A stretch of 64,000 nt of DNA from Cellvibrio mixtus subsp. mixtus J3-8 (GCF_000766945.1 NZ_KN266208.1:222604-286603), one strand, 5' to 3'. Counted from the first letter of the stretch, positions 1 through 9,762 are shown. Program-made: numbers and translations. Notes: a model not told the origin generated them from the letters alone.

Positions 1-426
1 GAAATCCAATTCTCACATTTCAATAACCAGACGGCGTGGGAACTGGGAAATTTACTGAAGCTTGCCGCGGATAAACTATCGGCCTCTATCGCGATTGAAG
101 TCTATGCATTTGAGCATGTGTTGTTTAGTTATTTCATGCCAGGCACCAATAAAGACAATCACGAATGGATAAAACGCAAACGCCAATCAGTGATGCGCTT
201 TGGTCACAGCTCGTATTATCAAGGGCAATACAACGCTGCCAAAAATCGCGATTTTGAAGCACAACCCCATATTGATCCCAAAGAATATTGTGCGCACGGT
301 GGATCATTTCCGATACGGATAAAAAATAGCGGCATCATCGGTACAGTAACCGTTTCCGGTTTAGCACAGGAAATTGATCACCAACTCGCGATAGATGCAC
401 TGCGTGAACTTATAAAAAACAATTAA
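1..426 (+). CDS. UPF0303 / heme-degrading-domain family protein, 5' end outside window
   Basis: The reading frame is open from base 1, so the gene starts upstream; 141 residues are visible. The C-terminal half has the family hallmarks: a PGT..ND.EWI.RK segment (about residues 47-60), RFGHSSYY, DP.EY..HGG.FPI and a GTVTVSGL..E.DH close to the end. Members are small cytoplasmic proteins related to HbpS/DUF336; their biochemical role is not settled. It stops at a TAA with no obvious terminator before the next gene. The family call is confident, the function unknown. Confidence 0.8.
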   Translation, partial: EIQFSHFNNQTAWELGNLLKLAADKLSASIAIEVYAFEHVLFSYFMPGTNKDNHEWIKRKRQSVMRFGHSSYYQGQYNAAKNRDFEAQPHIDPKEYCAHGGSFPIRIKNSGIIGTVTVSGLAQEIDHQLAIDALRELIKNN

Positions 427-611
427 TTTAATTTCAGATCCCGTCAAAACCACGCACGGGAATGTAAAAGTTAATACAGGTGGTGTTGCTTTACACCGAG
501 CGGCACAACAGGGTGCCAAATCCTTCTGCCATGGTTTTTGGGGATGGTGTTATACTGAAAGGCATCACCTGCCTAACCTGCCTGGCTCAATGTTTTCAAG
601 GACCGCTGCTG

Positions 612-1367
612 ATGCTTTCCCCCGAACAAATTCTGCACTTCAAAAACCAGGGCTTCCTGATTCTGCCGCAATTTGAATCAGTTGGGTTTTGCGAAGCGGT
701 TATTGAATTGGCCAAGGGTGAATTACAAAAGCATGCGGCACCAATCGAATACGAAGCCGATACACAATACCCCGGAGCACCTCACTCACGCGATGCAGAG
801 GGAGGGAAAACAGCGCGCCGCTTATTGAGTGCCTATGCCCGCGATCCATTATTAGCGCAGTGGGCAACCGCTGAAAAATTACGCGCGCCGTTGCAACAAC
901 TATTGGGAAGCGATGTGTTTTTATCCCAATGCCACCATAACTGCATCATGACCAAACAACCCGCTTATTCCAGCCGTACCGGTTGGCATCGCGATAGCCG
1001 CTATTGGAATTTCGCGCGCCCGCAACTAATTTCGGCATGGTTAGCACTAGGTAATGAGCTGGAGGAAAACGGTTGTTTATGGGTAATTCCCGGCTCGCAA
1101 GAATTGGAAATTGATAGTGAACAATTGGATAAATTGCAATTTCTGCGCACCGATCTTGAACTCAATAAAACGTTATTAGAACAAGCAATTCCGGTTCCGT
1201 TAAAGCAAGGGGACTTGCTGCTATTCCATAGCAATTTATTTCACGCAGCCGGGAGAAACACCACCAATATCACCAAATTTTCCATGGTGTTTACTTATCG
1301 TGATGCATTGAACCTTCCCAAACCCGGAACTCGTTCCAGCGTGTTGCCCGATATTAAATTGAACTGA
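612..1367 (+). CDS. Phytanoyl-CoA dioxygenase (PhyH) family protein
   Basis: A 251-residue Fe(II)/2-oxoglutarate-type oxygenase. The metal triad is readable: H and D in GWHRDSRYW, and the distal His in LFHAAGRN, followed by the Arg region (TKFSMVFTYR) expected to bind 2-oxoglutarate. The ATG at 612 is chosen because AAGGA lies about 9 bases upstream and the protein then begins LSPEQILHFKNQGFLIL, the usual PhyH N-terminus. The frame stays open upstream to 480, but that extension looks non-homologous. The substrate cannot be read from sequence; relatives hydroxylate small molecules or lipids. It is monocistronic by context. Confidence 0.85.
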   Translation: MLSPEQILHFKNQGFLILPQFESVGFCEAVIELAKGELQKHAAPIEYEADTQYPGAPHSRDAEGGKTARRLLSAYARDPLLAQWATAEKLRAPLQQLLGSDVFLSQCHHNCIMTKQPAYSSRTGWHRDSRYWNFARPQLISAWLALGNELEENGCLWVIPGSQELEIDSEQLDKLQFLRTDLELNKTLLEQAIPVPLKQGDLLLFHSNLFHAAGRNTTNITKFSMVFTYRDALNLPKPGTRSSVLPDIKLN

Positions 1368-1571
1368 TTCAGTGGTATTTATTGCGCATTAACCGGCGCA
1401 AAATCATTTTATTATTTTAAATCCGGATGCATTTGCTTCGCAGGCCGAAAAAACAATAAACGCGATTTATCAATGGAATGATTTTTTCGGAAATGATTAA
1501 TAAAGAAACGGATAAAAAAACCAGGGCAAACCCGCATTTCGTTAGACTCCATGCGGGCGACGAGAGATGAA

Positions 1572-2024
1572 TTACGGTGCGAGGCTGAGGGTGCCTTGCA
1601 TAATGGCGACGTGACCGGGGAATGAGCAGAAAAAAGTATAGGCTTCCCCAGCTTTCAGTTTGCTTACCGGAAAAGTCACTGATGCTGTTTCACCGCCACC
1701 GATGATTTTGGTAAAGGCAATTACACGCTCATCGCCTTTTTTAAGGTATTCGTTTTCGATACCCGCCGAAAGACCATCAGCAGCAACCGGTTTGGCATCA
1801 GCTGCTTTGGTCAGTACCCAATTATGGCCCATTACATTTTTAGGCAACTTGCCAGTGTGGGTCAGATTCAAGGTGAAGGTCTTACAGGTTTTATTCACGG
1901 TAATGGACTTTTGATCAAATTGCATCGCGTCGGTGCTGGCAAGAGCAAAAGTACATTCGTCCGCCTGAGCAAATTGGGCACCTGCCAATAAAAGCGCAGA
2001 CAGTGCAAATGCATATTTTTTCAT
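1572..2024 (-). CDS. azu: Azurin, periplasmic blue copper protein
   Basis: A 150-residue precursor with a Sec signal peptide (1-21, cleavage after AQA). Counting from the mature N-terminus (DECTF), every canonical azurin position is kept: C3-C26 disulfide, G45, copper ligands H46, C112 and H117, axial M121, and the buried W48. The length matches the family. Azurin shuttles single electrons in the periplasm between cytochromes and terminal reductases or peroxidases. GAGGA lies 8 bases before the ATG. The next gene on the same strand is far away, so it is probably transcribed alone. No clear FNR/Anr box was found in the 450 bases upstream. Confidence 0.97.
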   Translation of the reverse strand: MKKYAFALSALLLAGAQFAQADECTFALASTDAMQFDQKSITVNKTCKTFTLNLTHTGKLPKNVMGHNWVLTKAADAKPVAADGLSAGIENEYLKKGDERVIAFTKIIGGGETASVTFPVSKLKAGEAYTFFCSFPGHVAIMQGTLSLAP

Positions 2025-2320
2025 AATTGTTCCTCATTATCCTGGGCAGTTGTTAATCTGATTAATAGAATAAACCATTACTTTACTCAAAAGCAGCCAA
2101 ACCAATCACGGTTATAAATGCTTAGATTCGTTAATCCTTACAGACGTATCTTTACCATCGTTCTGTTTAGGCGATGACAAACCGCTATAGTTCATCGCCT
2201 GCGCCCCTCCTGATAAAATTTATACGCATTAACCTCCGATACAGAATCCGGCGCGCAGCATTGCCTGATCCGGTACAGAACCGCAAGAATCCTCCAATGG
2301 CTACACCGTAAATTATCGGC

Positions 2321-2360
2321 AAAAAAGCCGGACTTAACAGTTAAATGACATTAATCCGGC
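2321..2360 (-). terminator. Orphan terminator-like hairpin in the azu/DUF748 spacer
   Basis: The 450-base spacer 2025-2475 holds no gene that I can support. It contains GCCGGACTTAA (2327-2337) facing TTAATCCGGC (2351-2360), a near-perfect stem. Read on the minus strand, the stem is followed by six T. No minus-strand gene lies just upstream of it (2360-2475), so it is either a remnant or ends a short unannotated transcript. Confidence 0.35.
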
Positions 2361-2475
2361 TAGACTGGGAACCTGCACGTGTTTTTACGACTCACTGATG
2401 CAATGTCTGATACTGTTCACCGATGAACTCCGGTATCGGCTGTAAGGCTGTCCCAAAACAGATTCGGTTTTATTC

Positions 2476-5457
2476 ATGATGAAAGAAACAGCGATTAAAT
2501 ATCTCTCCTGGTTATCCTGGCGTAGACCTTGGGTATGGTTACTCGGGCTTTTCCTGATCTATAACCTGGCGTTAGCCGTCGTAGCGCCGATGCTTATCAA
2601 AAACCAGTTGGACGAGCTGGTGGTCAAACGCTTAAAGCTCAATCTGGATGTGGATGGAATATCTATCAATCCTTATGCACTGACCCTGACCATTAATAAT
2701 TTAAAAATCTCCGGCAAGGATTTGGGGCAACCCCTGGGATTTAACAACTTGTTTATCAATGTCCAGCTGTGGGATTCCCTAGGTGGAATCTGGACCATTA
2801 AGGAAGCGCACCTGACGGGTGTTTATGGTGAATTCAAACGTATTAATACCAAATCAAATAACTTTACGGCAACAATTAACCATTGGATCGCCAGTGAAAA
2901 AGCGGCCCAAACTACAGAAAGTTCCGCTGCCCCCACGGCCCTGCCACGCTTACAAATAGAAGATATCCGTTTACAAATCAGCCGATTAAAGATAATTGAC
3001 CAGGTTCCTAAAAGCCGGTTTGAAACACAGCTAGGGCCTATTGAATTCCAGATCAACCAATTCAGCACACTGCCCAATGCTACCGGTAAACAATCCCTGT
3101 TGCTCAAAACTAACACGCAGGTTGAATTAAGCTGGCAAGGTAATATCAGCCTCTCACCCTTTGCGAGCCAGGGCGATGTAAAACTGGTCGGCCCCGCCTT
3201 AACAACATTAGCCGATTATTTAAAAGACGATTTTAAAGTGGCAATTGCCACCTCCAATCTGCAAGCAAAATTTCATTACGCGCTTAATAAGCCTGAAACA
3301 TCTGGCCTGAAAATAGTATTGTCCGGTATTGAAGCAAATGTACAGAATTTAAAAGTGAATCAACATCCGGAAAAAATACCTTTAGCGGCATTAAAGCAAG
3401 TCATCTTCAGCGGTGGCGAACTCAAATGGCCAGAAGCCAGTTTTCATTTGCAAAAAATCCAGCTCAGCGATGGCGATGTCTGGGCTAAAATATCGCCGCA
3501 GGGTCAATTAAATTTCACCCGGTTAATTGCAGAAAACAGCAACAATAGTAACGAGGGTTCACCCTGGCAAGTTGTTAATAACCTGTTATCGGTAAAGGGA
3601 GTGAACCTGCATTATATTGATGAATCCACCACCACGCCCTCGCAAATTGAAGTTGAGAAAATTGCGCTGGATATTAAAAATTTCAGTACCAAAGCACAGC
3701 AGCCGATTGAAGCGAATGGAAGCTTTACTTTACAAGGGGGACAATTTGAATCCAGCGCAACATTGCAATTGAATCCACTGGCAAATGTCGAGGGCACTTA
3801 CAAAATTGCAAAGTTGCCGGCCAAGGCAGCGCAAACGTTTATTGAACCTTATGCATCGATCGAAATTGTCGAAGGCGAATTAGCCGCAGAGGGTAGCATT
3901 ACGTCAAAGGACGACGTAATAAAAATTCAAGGGGCGGCACAAATTGATAATTTCCGCGCACAGGAAAAGTCCTCTGGTCACACCATTCTCACCTGGTCGC
4001 AATTAAAACTCAGCCGTATCATTGCGGATGTGAAAGAGAAGAAAATAAATATTGGTCGCATGCGTTTCGACCAGGCCTTTGCCGATTTTAATATTTTTGC
4101 CGATGGCACACACACATTAACACGAATTATTAAAACACCAGAGCCAGCGACACCAGAAGCAGCGGCCGCCGATGCAACAAAATCATCTGATGGTTTCAGC
4201 TATCTGATTGGCCGCATTGATTTTGAAAACGCGAGCGGAAAATTTACCGATGCGTCGTTACCACTACCATTTTCTGCTGATGTAGCAAAAATTAATGGCA
4301 GCATTTCCACACTGGATTCTACCAGCCACTCACCCGCCAGTGTGAAGCTGGAAGGACAGGTTAGTGAATACGGTGAAATGGTAATGACCGGTGCAATTTT
4401 CCCGTTGGAACCCACGCAGAAAACGCGCATGAATATCAGCTTTAATAATATCGATATCTCCGAGTTTTCACCCTACTCCATTAAATTCGCTGGCCGTGAA
4501 ATTGCCAAAGGAAAAATGGACCTCGATTTGGAATATGACATTAATGAAAGCCGGATGCGTGGAAAAAACAATATTGTATTGCACGATTTTGCTTTAGGTA
4601 AAAAGGTAGAGCAGCCGGGCGCGGTAGATTTACCACTCGACCTTGCCGTTGCATTGTTAAAAGATAAAGACGGTGTCATTCGCACCGACCTGCCAGTAGA
4701 AGGCAATGTGGATGATCCCAAATTCGATTACGGCAAAACTGTTCGCTCGGCCATCAGGAAACTCATTACCAATGTAGCCGCTGCACCTTTCCGTTTCCTG
4801 GCAGGGCTTGTGGGCGTCGGGCAAAACAAAGACCTTGGTTATATCAGTTTTTTTGCAGGCCGTACCGATTTATCTCCCGCACAGAGCGAGAAAGTGAAAC
4901 AGCTTGGCGAAGCATTAATCAAGCGCCCGGATTTGCAAATTACGATTCCTGGTGTTTACTCTGCGGCCTTTGATACTGCCGCATTGCAGGAAGAAAAATT
5001 TGATGCAAAATTGCGCGAACAACTATCTAAAGGTTTAACCGATGCCAATATCGGCTCCCGTAAATATGTTTCCACTCTGGAAAAATTTTATGAAGAAAGC
5101 GGTTTATCCCCCAGTCTCACCGAACTGAAGAAGAGCGCACAAAGCCAAACCAGCGATGATGAAAACGAAAACCTGGACCGCTTAACCTACGTAAAAACGA
5201 TTAAAGAAAAATTGATTGCCACCGAAGTGGTGACACAGGAAGATCTGATCCGGCTTGCCGATAAGCGTGCGCAAATTGTTTACGATAACGTCGTTCTGGT
5301 ACCCGGCATTAATACCGCCCAAATAAAAATGGCCGCTGCGCGCGAAGGCGGTATTAACAAAGATAACAAACTGAAATTGGAATTGGGTGCAAACCTGAAG
5401 AAAAAAACTAAAACGAAAACTAAAGTAAAAGAGGCTGCGAAAGCACCAACCCCTTAA
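2476..5457 (+). CDS. DUF748 / AsmA-like envelope protein
   Basis: A 993-residue protein with one N-terminal membrane segment (about 18-38, WVWLLGLFLIYNLALAVVAP) and a long, beta-rich periplasmic body of AsmA/TamB type. The DUF748 signatures include the early domain (NLDVDGISINPYALTL) and the late FFAGRTDLSPAQ segment near residue 795. The C-terminus is a Lys/Thr-rich tail (KKKTKTKTK). Members sit in the inner membrane and project into the periplasm; AsmA-clan relatives are implicated in outer-membrane lipid traffic, but this branch is uncharacterised. The Shine-Dalgarno is weak; ATG codons at 2476 and 2479 are both possible starts. The gene ends in a shared terminator. Confidence 0.85.
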   Translation: MMKETAIKYLSWLSWRRPWVWLLGLFLIYNLALAVVAPMLIKNQLDELVVKRLKLNLDVDGISINPYALTLTINNLKISGKDLGQPLGFNNLFINVQLWDSLGGIWTIKEAHLTGVYGEFKRINTKSNNFTATINHWIASEKAAQTTESSAAPTALPRLQIEDIRLQISRLKIIDQVPKSRFETQLGPIEFQINQFSTLPNATGKQSLLLKTNTQVELSWQGNISLSPFASQGDVKLVGPALTTLADYLKDDFKVAIATSNLQAKFHYALNKPETSGLKIVLSGIEANVQNLKVNQHPEKIPLAALKQVIFSGGELKWPEASFHLQKIQLSDGDVWAKISPQGQLNFTRLIAENSNNSNEGSPWQVVNNLLSVKGVNLHYIDESTTTPSQIEVEKIALDIKNFSTKAQQPIEANGSFTLQGGQFESSATLQLNPLANVEGTYKIAKLPAKAAQTFIEPYASIEIVEGELAAEGSITSKDDVIKIQGAAQIDNFRAQEKSSGHTILTWSQLKLSRIIADVKEKKINIGRMRFDQAFADFNIFADGTHTLTRIIKTPEPATPEAAAADATKSSDGFSYLIGRIDFENASGKFTDASLPLPFSADVAKINGSISTLDSTSHSPASVKLEGQVSEYGEMVMTGAIFPLEPTQKTRMNISFNNIDISEFSPYSIKFAGREIAKGKMDLDLEYDINESRMRGKNNIVLHDFALGKKVEQPGAVDLPLDLAVALLKDKDGVIRTDLPVEGNVDDPKFDYGKTVRSAIRKLITNVAAAPFRFLAGLVGVGQNKDLGYISFFAGRTDLSPAQSEKVKQLGEALIKRPDLQITIPGVYSAAFDTAALQEEKFDAKLREQLSKGLTDANIGSRKYVSTLEKFYEESGLSPSLTELKKSAQSQTSDDENENLDRLTYVKTIKEKLIATEVVTQEDLIRLADKRAQIVYDNVVLVPGINTAQIKMAAAREGGINKDNKLKLELGANLKKKTKTKTKVKEAAKAPTP

Positions 5458-5460
5458 ATA

Positions 5461-5493
5461 AAAAGGCACCCTATGAATCAGGGTGCCTCTTTA
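5461..5493. terminator. Bidirectional Rho-independent terminator
   Basis: The stem GGCACCCT (5465-5472) pairs with AGGGTGCC (5480-5487) around a 7-base loop, with A-rich sequence on the left and T-rich on the right. It lies between the convergent ends of the DUF748 gene and the minus-strand gene at 5514, so it can serve both. Confidence 0.9.
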
Positions 5494-5513
5494 TTTAATC
5501 GCTAACCAATGTG

Positions 5514-6536
5514 CTATTTTTTAACAGCTGTTGGCTTAATAGGCAGATAGAATTGTTGTGCAACCAGGCGCACACCTATGCCGGCAAAACCCTGGTATTT
5601 TTGATTTTTGCCAGTTGCATACAGCGGCGAACCATTGGCAAGCAACTGTTGGGCCCAATTAATATCATCAGGTGATGCACCCGACATTTCCAGGTTCACA
5701 TCCGACAATTTAGTAATGCGATTGTCAGTATTCAGCAATTGTTCGTCGTAACTAAAGCACGGCGTTGTGATGCACATGATGCCATTATTGGTAACTCCGT
5801 AAAAATTACCCGTTGCCGTATTTTGCGTAGCCGAACGATAAGCATCTTTTGCGTGGAACACGCCGAGAACACCTGCCGTAGTATCAGCTTTTGGCACTAT
5901 CGCACCGATTAACAGCAAAGGTGTTTTATTGGTAAATGAATGCACACCAGCATTGATCGGACCATCACCATAAACAACCGAGGCAACGTAGCATTCTTCT
6001 TTTAAACTACCGTCTGCACACCGGGTTAACTTTTTATTCACCAATTTTACAAAATAACCACCGCACAACGGTGCTGCGCATTTACGATAATCCGGGCGTG
6101 CAGTAAACACTTCCGAACGCGCCGTTCTGGCAACAAACTGGTATTCGACCAAAGGCCCATCAAAGGCCCGGGAATCTACTACACCTTTAGCTTTAATAGC
6201 ATTACCATCAAAGGTAAAGGTAATATCACGCACTACGCCGTAACTGTCGTCATAGGGATCTTCCGGTAATTGGAAGTAAACATCCGGTGTTGTTACCAGA
6301 GAGGAAGAAGGAAACAGGATATGATTGCCGGTAGCAGAAATTTGTGCGACAAAACTGCCTGTTACCGTAGCAGCTGTCGGCAAACAAGGGTTAACCCTGC
6401 ACCAGGCAGGCGTGACCACCACCGTACCTTCGACAATAGCAAATGCGTTATTGCTTGGCGCTTGTGCAAAACCCTGGTTAGCAAAAATCGCCATTAACAC
6501 AATACATTTAAATACGAGATATTTAACCATTTTCAT
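5514..6536 (-). CDS. Secreted protein of unknown function with CxxxPC-type motifs (DUF6748-like)
   Basis: The 340-residue product starts at the ATG at 6536 because CAGGAG sits 7 bases before it; the frame runs further upstream but without a ribosome site. The signal peptide is MKMVKYLVFKCIVLMAIFA... with cleavage near GFA/QAP. The mature part has three similar short Cys motifs (CRVNPC, CAAPLC followed by GGYFVKLVN, and CITTPC) plus CADGSLKEEC. This pattern resembles a family of secreted proteins annotated DUF6748; I am not certain of that name. No catalytic motif is recognised. It is probably periplasmic or extracellular, with disulfides. Confidence 0.7.
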   Translation of the reverse strand: MKMVKYLVFKCIVLMAIFANQGFAQAPSNNAFAIVEGTVVVTPAWCRVNPCLPTAATVTGSFVAQISATGNHILFPSSSLVTTPDVYFQLPEDPYDDSYGVVRDITFTFDGNAIKAKGVVDSRAFDGPLVEYQFVARTARSEVFTARPDYRKCAAPLCGGYFVKLVNKKLTRCADGSLKEECYVASVVYGDGPINAGVHSFTNKTPLLLIGAIVPKADTTAGVLGVFHAKDAYRSATQNTATGNFYGVTNNGIMCITTPCFSYDEQLLNTDNRITKLSDVNLEMSGASPDDINWAQQLLANGSPLYATGKNQKYQGFAGIGVRLVAQQFYLPIKPTAVKK

Positions 6537-6836
6537 ATTACGACTCCTGGTAATTACGTTAGTTGGGGTTATTGTTATACATTCCTGATAACAAATTGAA
6601 ATGGCTGCAGCGTAACGATAAAAAATTGGATGCAAAAATTATTGATAATAAAATGGCACCAATATTATTATTTTTACCAAACTACATGCCACGAAAAAGT
6701 GTATCACTCGTTTTTGATTAATTTTGTTAAAGAATGTTCTCATTTTTATATTGGCAATGTTAAAAAAATTAAGAGAGAGAAAAATCATATTTACATGTCG
6801 ACTGCCACATCATCATTAATTTTATAAGGAAAAATA

Positions 6837-7322
6837 ATGTCAATCCGACCTTGTGCTACTCACCATATCCCGGCCATATGTGACATCTATAACCACTATA
6901 TTGCTAATACTCTAATCACCTTTGAAGAAACACCGGTGAGTGTGGCTGACATGCAAAAACGAATAGAAAAAAATACTCAATTATTTCCCTGGCTAGTGTA
7001 TGAAGAGAATGAAAAAGTGATCGGTTATGCCTATGCCAGCACATGGAAAGACCGCAGTGCTTACAAATATACTGCTGAAGTTACGGTATATTTGCATCCC
7101 GAACACTGCGGCAAGGGAATTGGCAGTGCGCTATATAAGGAGTTAATTGAACAATTGGCAAAAAATGGCATCCATATATTATTAGCCTGTATTACGATTC
7201 CGAATCTCGCCAGTGAAAAAATTCATACGCAGTTCGGCTTTCGACAGGTAGCGCACTTCCGCGAGGTAGGCTTCAAATTTGGCCATTGGGTGGATGTGGG
7301 TTATTGGCAGAAAACCCTTTAA
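6837..7322 (+). CDS. GNAT acetyltransferase, phosphinothricin/MddA-like
   Basis: 161 residues covering a complete GNAT domain. The N-terminus (IRPCATHHIPAICDIYNHYI) and the block TFEETP fit the phosphinothricin acetyltransferase/MddA subgroup, which acetylates methionine sulfoximine, phosphinothricin or related amino acids. The acetyl-CoA loop is HCGKGIGSAL (about 87-96). AAGGA lies 7 bases upstream of the ATG. The roughly 300 AT-rich bases upstream (6537-6836) hold no gene. The start of the META-domain gene follows 38 bases after the stop, so the two may be co-transcribed. The substrate is inferred only at subgroup level. Confidence 0.85.
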   Translation: MSIRPCATHHIPAICDIYNHYIANTLITFEETPVSVADMQKRIEKNTQLFPWLVYEENEKVIGYAYASTWKDRSAYKYTAEVTVYLHPEHCGKGIGSALYKELIEQLAKNGIHILLACITIPNLASEKIHTQFGFRQVAHFREVGFKFGHWVDVGYWQKTL

Positions 7323-7360
7323 CAGATTTTTTGGTTCACTATGCATTAGAGAGTTCAATC

Positions 7361-7927
7361 ATGAATACAAAATTTATCGGCGTTTTAATTACCCTTGCTG
7401 CTCTAAATACAGCCTGCTCCAAAGAGGAAAATACACCGCCCTCCTACACCAATACCAGCGCTGCAACTAGCGTAGCGACAATAAGTTCGGCCGCTACGGC
7501 TGCTGAGGTGATCGAAAGCACCATGGCAGAGCAAGAAGACAAAGTTGCGGCCACACAGGACAGTACATCACTTGCTACAAGCGAGTTTTTGAACACATAT
7601 TGGAAACTCATTGCACTGAAAGAAAATGAAATCAAAGTGGGCGAAAAAGAGCGTGAACCACACATTATTTTTAACGCCGACAATCGCGTTAGTGGTTCAG
7701 ATGGTTGCAACAGCATCATGGGCAATTACAAACTGGAAGGAGAAAAGCTGACGCTTGGCCAGGTTGCCTCTACGATGATGGCCTGTGCGGAGGGTGGTGA
7801 ACACGCCCACGATTTCAAGAAATCACTGGAAGAAGTCGCTACCTTTAGCGTCCATGCGGATCAACTGGAATTGCGCAATGAAAAAGGTTTGGTGTTAGCG
7901 CGATTTAAAGCAGTAGCCTTACCTTAA
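7361..7927 (+). CDS. META-domain (HslJ-like) envelope protein, possible lipoprotein
   Basis: 188 residues from the ATG at 7361, which has GAGAG upstream and gives a signal peptide; the longer open frame overlaps the previous gene and is unlikely. The N-terminus (MNTKFIGVLITLAALNTAC) could be a lipoprotein signal, although Asn at -3 makes a poor lipobox. An Ala/Thr/Ser-rich linker (about 30-75) leads to a META domain (about 80-185): YWKLIAL, then GSDGCNSIMGNY and the MACAEG segment typical of META proteins. HslJ relatives are linked to heat and novobiocin tolerance; the molecular role is unknown. Confidence 0.8.
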   Translation: MNTKFIGVLITLAALNTACSKEENTPPSYTNTSAATSVATISSAATAAEVIESTMAEQEDKVAATQDSTSLATSEFLNTYWKLIALKENEIKVGEKEREPHIIFNADNRVSGSDGCNSIMGNYKLEGEKLTLGQVASTMMACAEGGEHAHDFKKSLEEVATFSVHADQLELRNEKGLVLARFKAVALP

Positions 7928-7940
7928 ACTCTCCCAAAAA

Positions 7941-7980
7941 AGCCCCGTCAGGCTAAATAAACTGACGGGGCTTTTTTTTT
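7941..7980 (+). terminator. Rho-independent terminator of the GNAT/META genes
   Basis: An 11-bp perfect stem, AGCCCCGTCAG (7941-7951) with CTGACGGGGCT (7962-7972), a 10-base loop and a run of nine or more T. Confidence 0.95.
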
Positions 7981-8028
7981 GGAATCGAGAGCATGTGAAA
8001 TCAATAGTACCTGAATTGTCAATTTCAT

Positions 8029-9165
8029 TTAATGAATATTATTGCCGCCCTGTCGAAATTCTGTGGGGGTAATCCCCACCATGCGCTTGAAAAACCGGTG
8101 GAACGCCGAAGGGCTGTTAAATCCGGATTTATAAATAATTTCCAGGATGGTTTCATCTTTAAATTCCGGGGCAAGTAGCAAACGTTTAGCCTCCTCCACG
8201 CGATAGCGATTGATAAACTCAAAGAAATTACTTTGATAATGCATCTTTAAAATCGCAGAAACATCGCGCGGTTTTAACCCTATTTGCTCCGAAAAACGCT
8301 CGAGGTTGATATTGCTTTCCAGATACAATTTATTTTCATGGATCGCCTTTTCAATTACCGTTACCTTATGATCCATTTTACTGGGTTGTACAGGTTTAGC
8401 CACAGGGATTGCCTGCACATTCAGTAACTGGCGAGTATTGATCAAACCAAAAACAAACAGACCATTAACCAGAATCACTGTGAGATAATTATCAATAATC
8501 CCAAGGCTATCACTCACGGACGCACTGACCAATCCCTCAAGCATATAAGCCAGTAAAGACCACAACCAGTGGATGCAAAAGCCAGCCAATACTGCATCAG
8601 CCAGTTTCAATTCCGACATGGAAATATCAGAATAAAGTTCGCGCAGGTTTTCACGCAATTTATATTCCGCAATTACGCAGGCTATTATGTAACCCAGCGG
8701 CGATAATTTTACCAGCGCCCAAAGAAATGCCACTACGGCTTTTTCCGCATCGGTTAATTCAGTTGTCGGTTGCCATTCCAGGCTATTGATATCAAATGCG
8801 ATTAATAAAATAGCGGCGAAGGCAGCGGGCAACACATGAATCAAATTACGCCAACGCAACAATTTTATTTCTTGTGAGAGCGAACGCAAATAAAAATAAA
8901 GTACGGGCCCCTGCAACAACAAACAGGCAGCAAGGATACTGACAATAAAAGGAGCCTGGTTAATCGCTGCTGTTTTTAAATCGCCATTCCAGACAATTAA
9001 CGTGGTGGTAAGTACCAGCGCGATAAGCACAAAAAAACCGGACAAAATCCTGCGCGGCTGAATATGTTTTGCCGGCAACAAATTCAACAAGACCGCCAGC
9101 ACACCGCACTCCACTGCGGTGAGCACTAACACCAGGTCATGGATGTTTAGAAAGTTGGTTTTCAT
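8029..9165 (-). CDS. AraC-family regulator with multi-pass membrane N-terminus
   Basis: 378 residues. The first 245 hold about seven hydrophobic segments separated by short polar loops. The last 105 form an AraC double helix-turn-helix: LERFSEQIGLKPRDVSAILK then ILEIIYKSGFNSPSAFHRFFKRMVGITPTEFR. AAAGG lies 6 bases from the ATG. Membrane-embedded AraC proteins of this layout are known in several proteobacteria, and most have no identified signal. No gene is obviously co-regulated; the small lipoprotein gene at 9282 is just upstream on the same strand. Confidence 0.88.
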   Translation of the reverse strand: MKTNFLNIHDLVLVLTAVECGVLAVLLNLLPAKHIQPRRILSGFFVLIALVLTTTLIVWNGDLKTAAINQAPFIVSILAACLLLQGPVLYFYLRSLSQEIKLLRWRNLIHVLPAAFAAILLIAFDINSLEWQPTTELTDAEKAVVAFLWALVKLSPLGYIIACVIAEYKLRENLRELYSDISMSELKLADAVLAGFCIHWLWSLLAYMLEGLVSASVSDSLGIIDNYLTVILVNGLFVFGLINTRQLLNVQAIPVAKPVQPSKMDHKVTVIEKAIHENKLYLESNINLERFSEQIGLKPRDVSAILKMHYQSNFFEFINRYRVEEAKRLLLAPEFKDETILEIIYKSGFNSPSAFHRFFKRMVGITPTEFRQGGNNIH

Positions 9166-9281
9166 TAGACCTTTCTCTGTAGCAATACCACTTCATAATA
9201 GCAACGCCATCTGGTATCACCACAGCAAACGGTGGAAGCAGAGAAGCGTATGGAGTTTTTTCGCTTGGTTGGGTTTCGTTT

Positions 9282-9461
9282 TTATTTAAATACGCAGTGC
9301 TTGGCGTAATCTTTTGCTTCATTAAGGGTAAGGTCACCTTTAGGCTTTTCTTCTACCGATTTACACCATTCAGGGCTGCCAACCTCCGGCGCACATGCGG
9401 AAAGCATTAAAGCACTGGCAATGACCAGCAAAGAAGTAAGGATTCGTAAATTGGCAAACAT
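9282..9461 (-). CDS. DUF3012 small lipoprotein
   Basis: A 59-residue gene read directly from the minus strand. The product starts MFANLRILTSLLVIASALML, followed by a lipobox LSAC with the acylated Cys at about 23. The mature part shows the DUF3012 signature: APEVGSPEWC, EEKPKGDLT.NEAKDYAKHC and a C-terminal VFK. The two remaining Cys could form a disulfide. Members are very short outer- or inner-membrane lipoproteins of unknown function, common in gammaproteobacteria. A GGGAA lies about 9 bases upstream of the ATG. The gene is easily missed because of its length. Confidence 0.85.
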   Translation of the reverse strand: MFANLRILTSLLVIASALMLSACAPEVGSPEWCKSVEEKPKGDLTLNEAKDYAKHCVFK

Positions 9462-9692
9462 ATCGGGTTCCCGGTTATAACTATTATGTAATACAAATGG
9501 TCAGGCATCTGCATGCTAGTGATCAAGCAAAGATCTGCGACAAGGATAGCAGAGGGAATCATCAATAAAAAACGCCAGCGAGGGTGCACGGCAGTTTTTC
9601 CAGAATGACCTGCATGCCAGCCGTTTCGGGGCATGCTGTATTGCTTCGGGAACCTGGTGAATTTTTAGGGTCAGGCTTGGAAATTTTTACGC

Positions 9693-9727
9693 AAAAAAAA
9701 GCCCACAGCATACTGCGGGCTTTTTTT
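9693..9727 (-). terminator. Terminator between the chitinase gene and the DUF3012 gene
   Basis: AAAAAGCCCACAG and CTGCGGGCTTTTT form a stem with one A/C mismatch around the loop CATA. A and T runs flank both sides, so it can act on either strand; it best fits the 3' end of the chitinase gene that stops at 9763. The rest of 9462-9762 shows no gene. Confidence 0.85.
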
Positions 9728-9762
9728 GTTCGCGACGAAATTAATTCGTCGATTGCACTGTA

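Noticed and set aside
2025-2160. FNR/Anr-type site in front of azurin
   Set aside because: TTGAT-like and ATCAA-like pieces are present but not at the 4-base spacing the site needs.
6630-6827. Plus-strand 65-residue frame upstream of the first acetyltransferase
   Set aside because: AT-rich, no ribosome site, unlike any family; more likely untranslated sequence.
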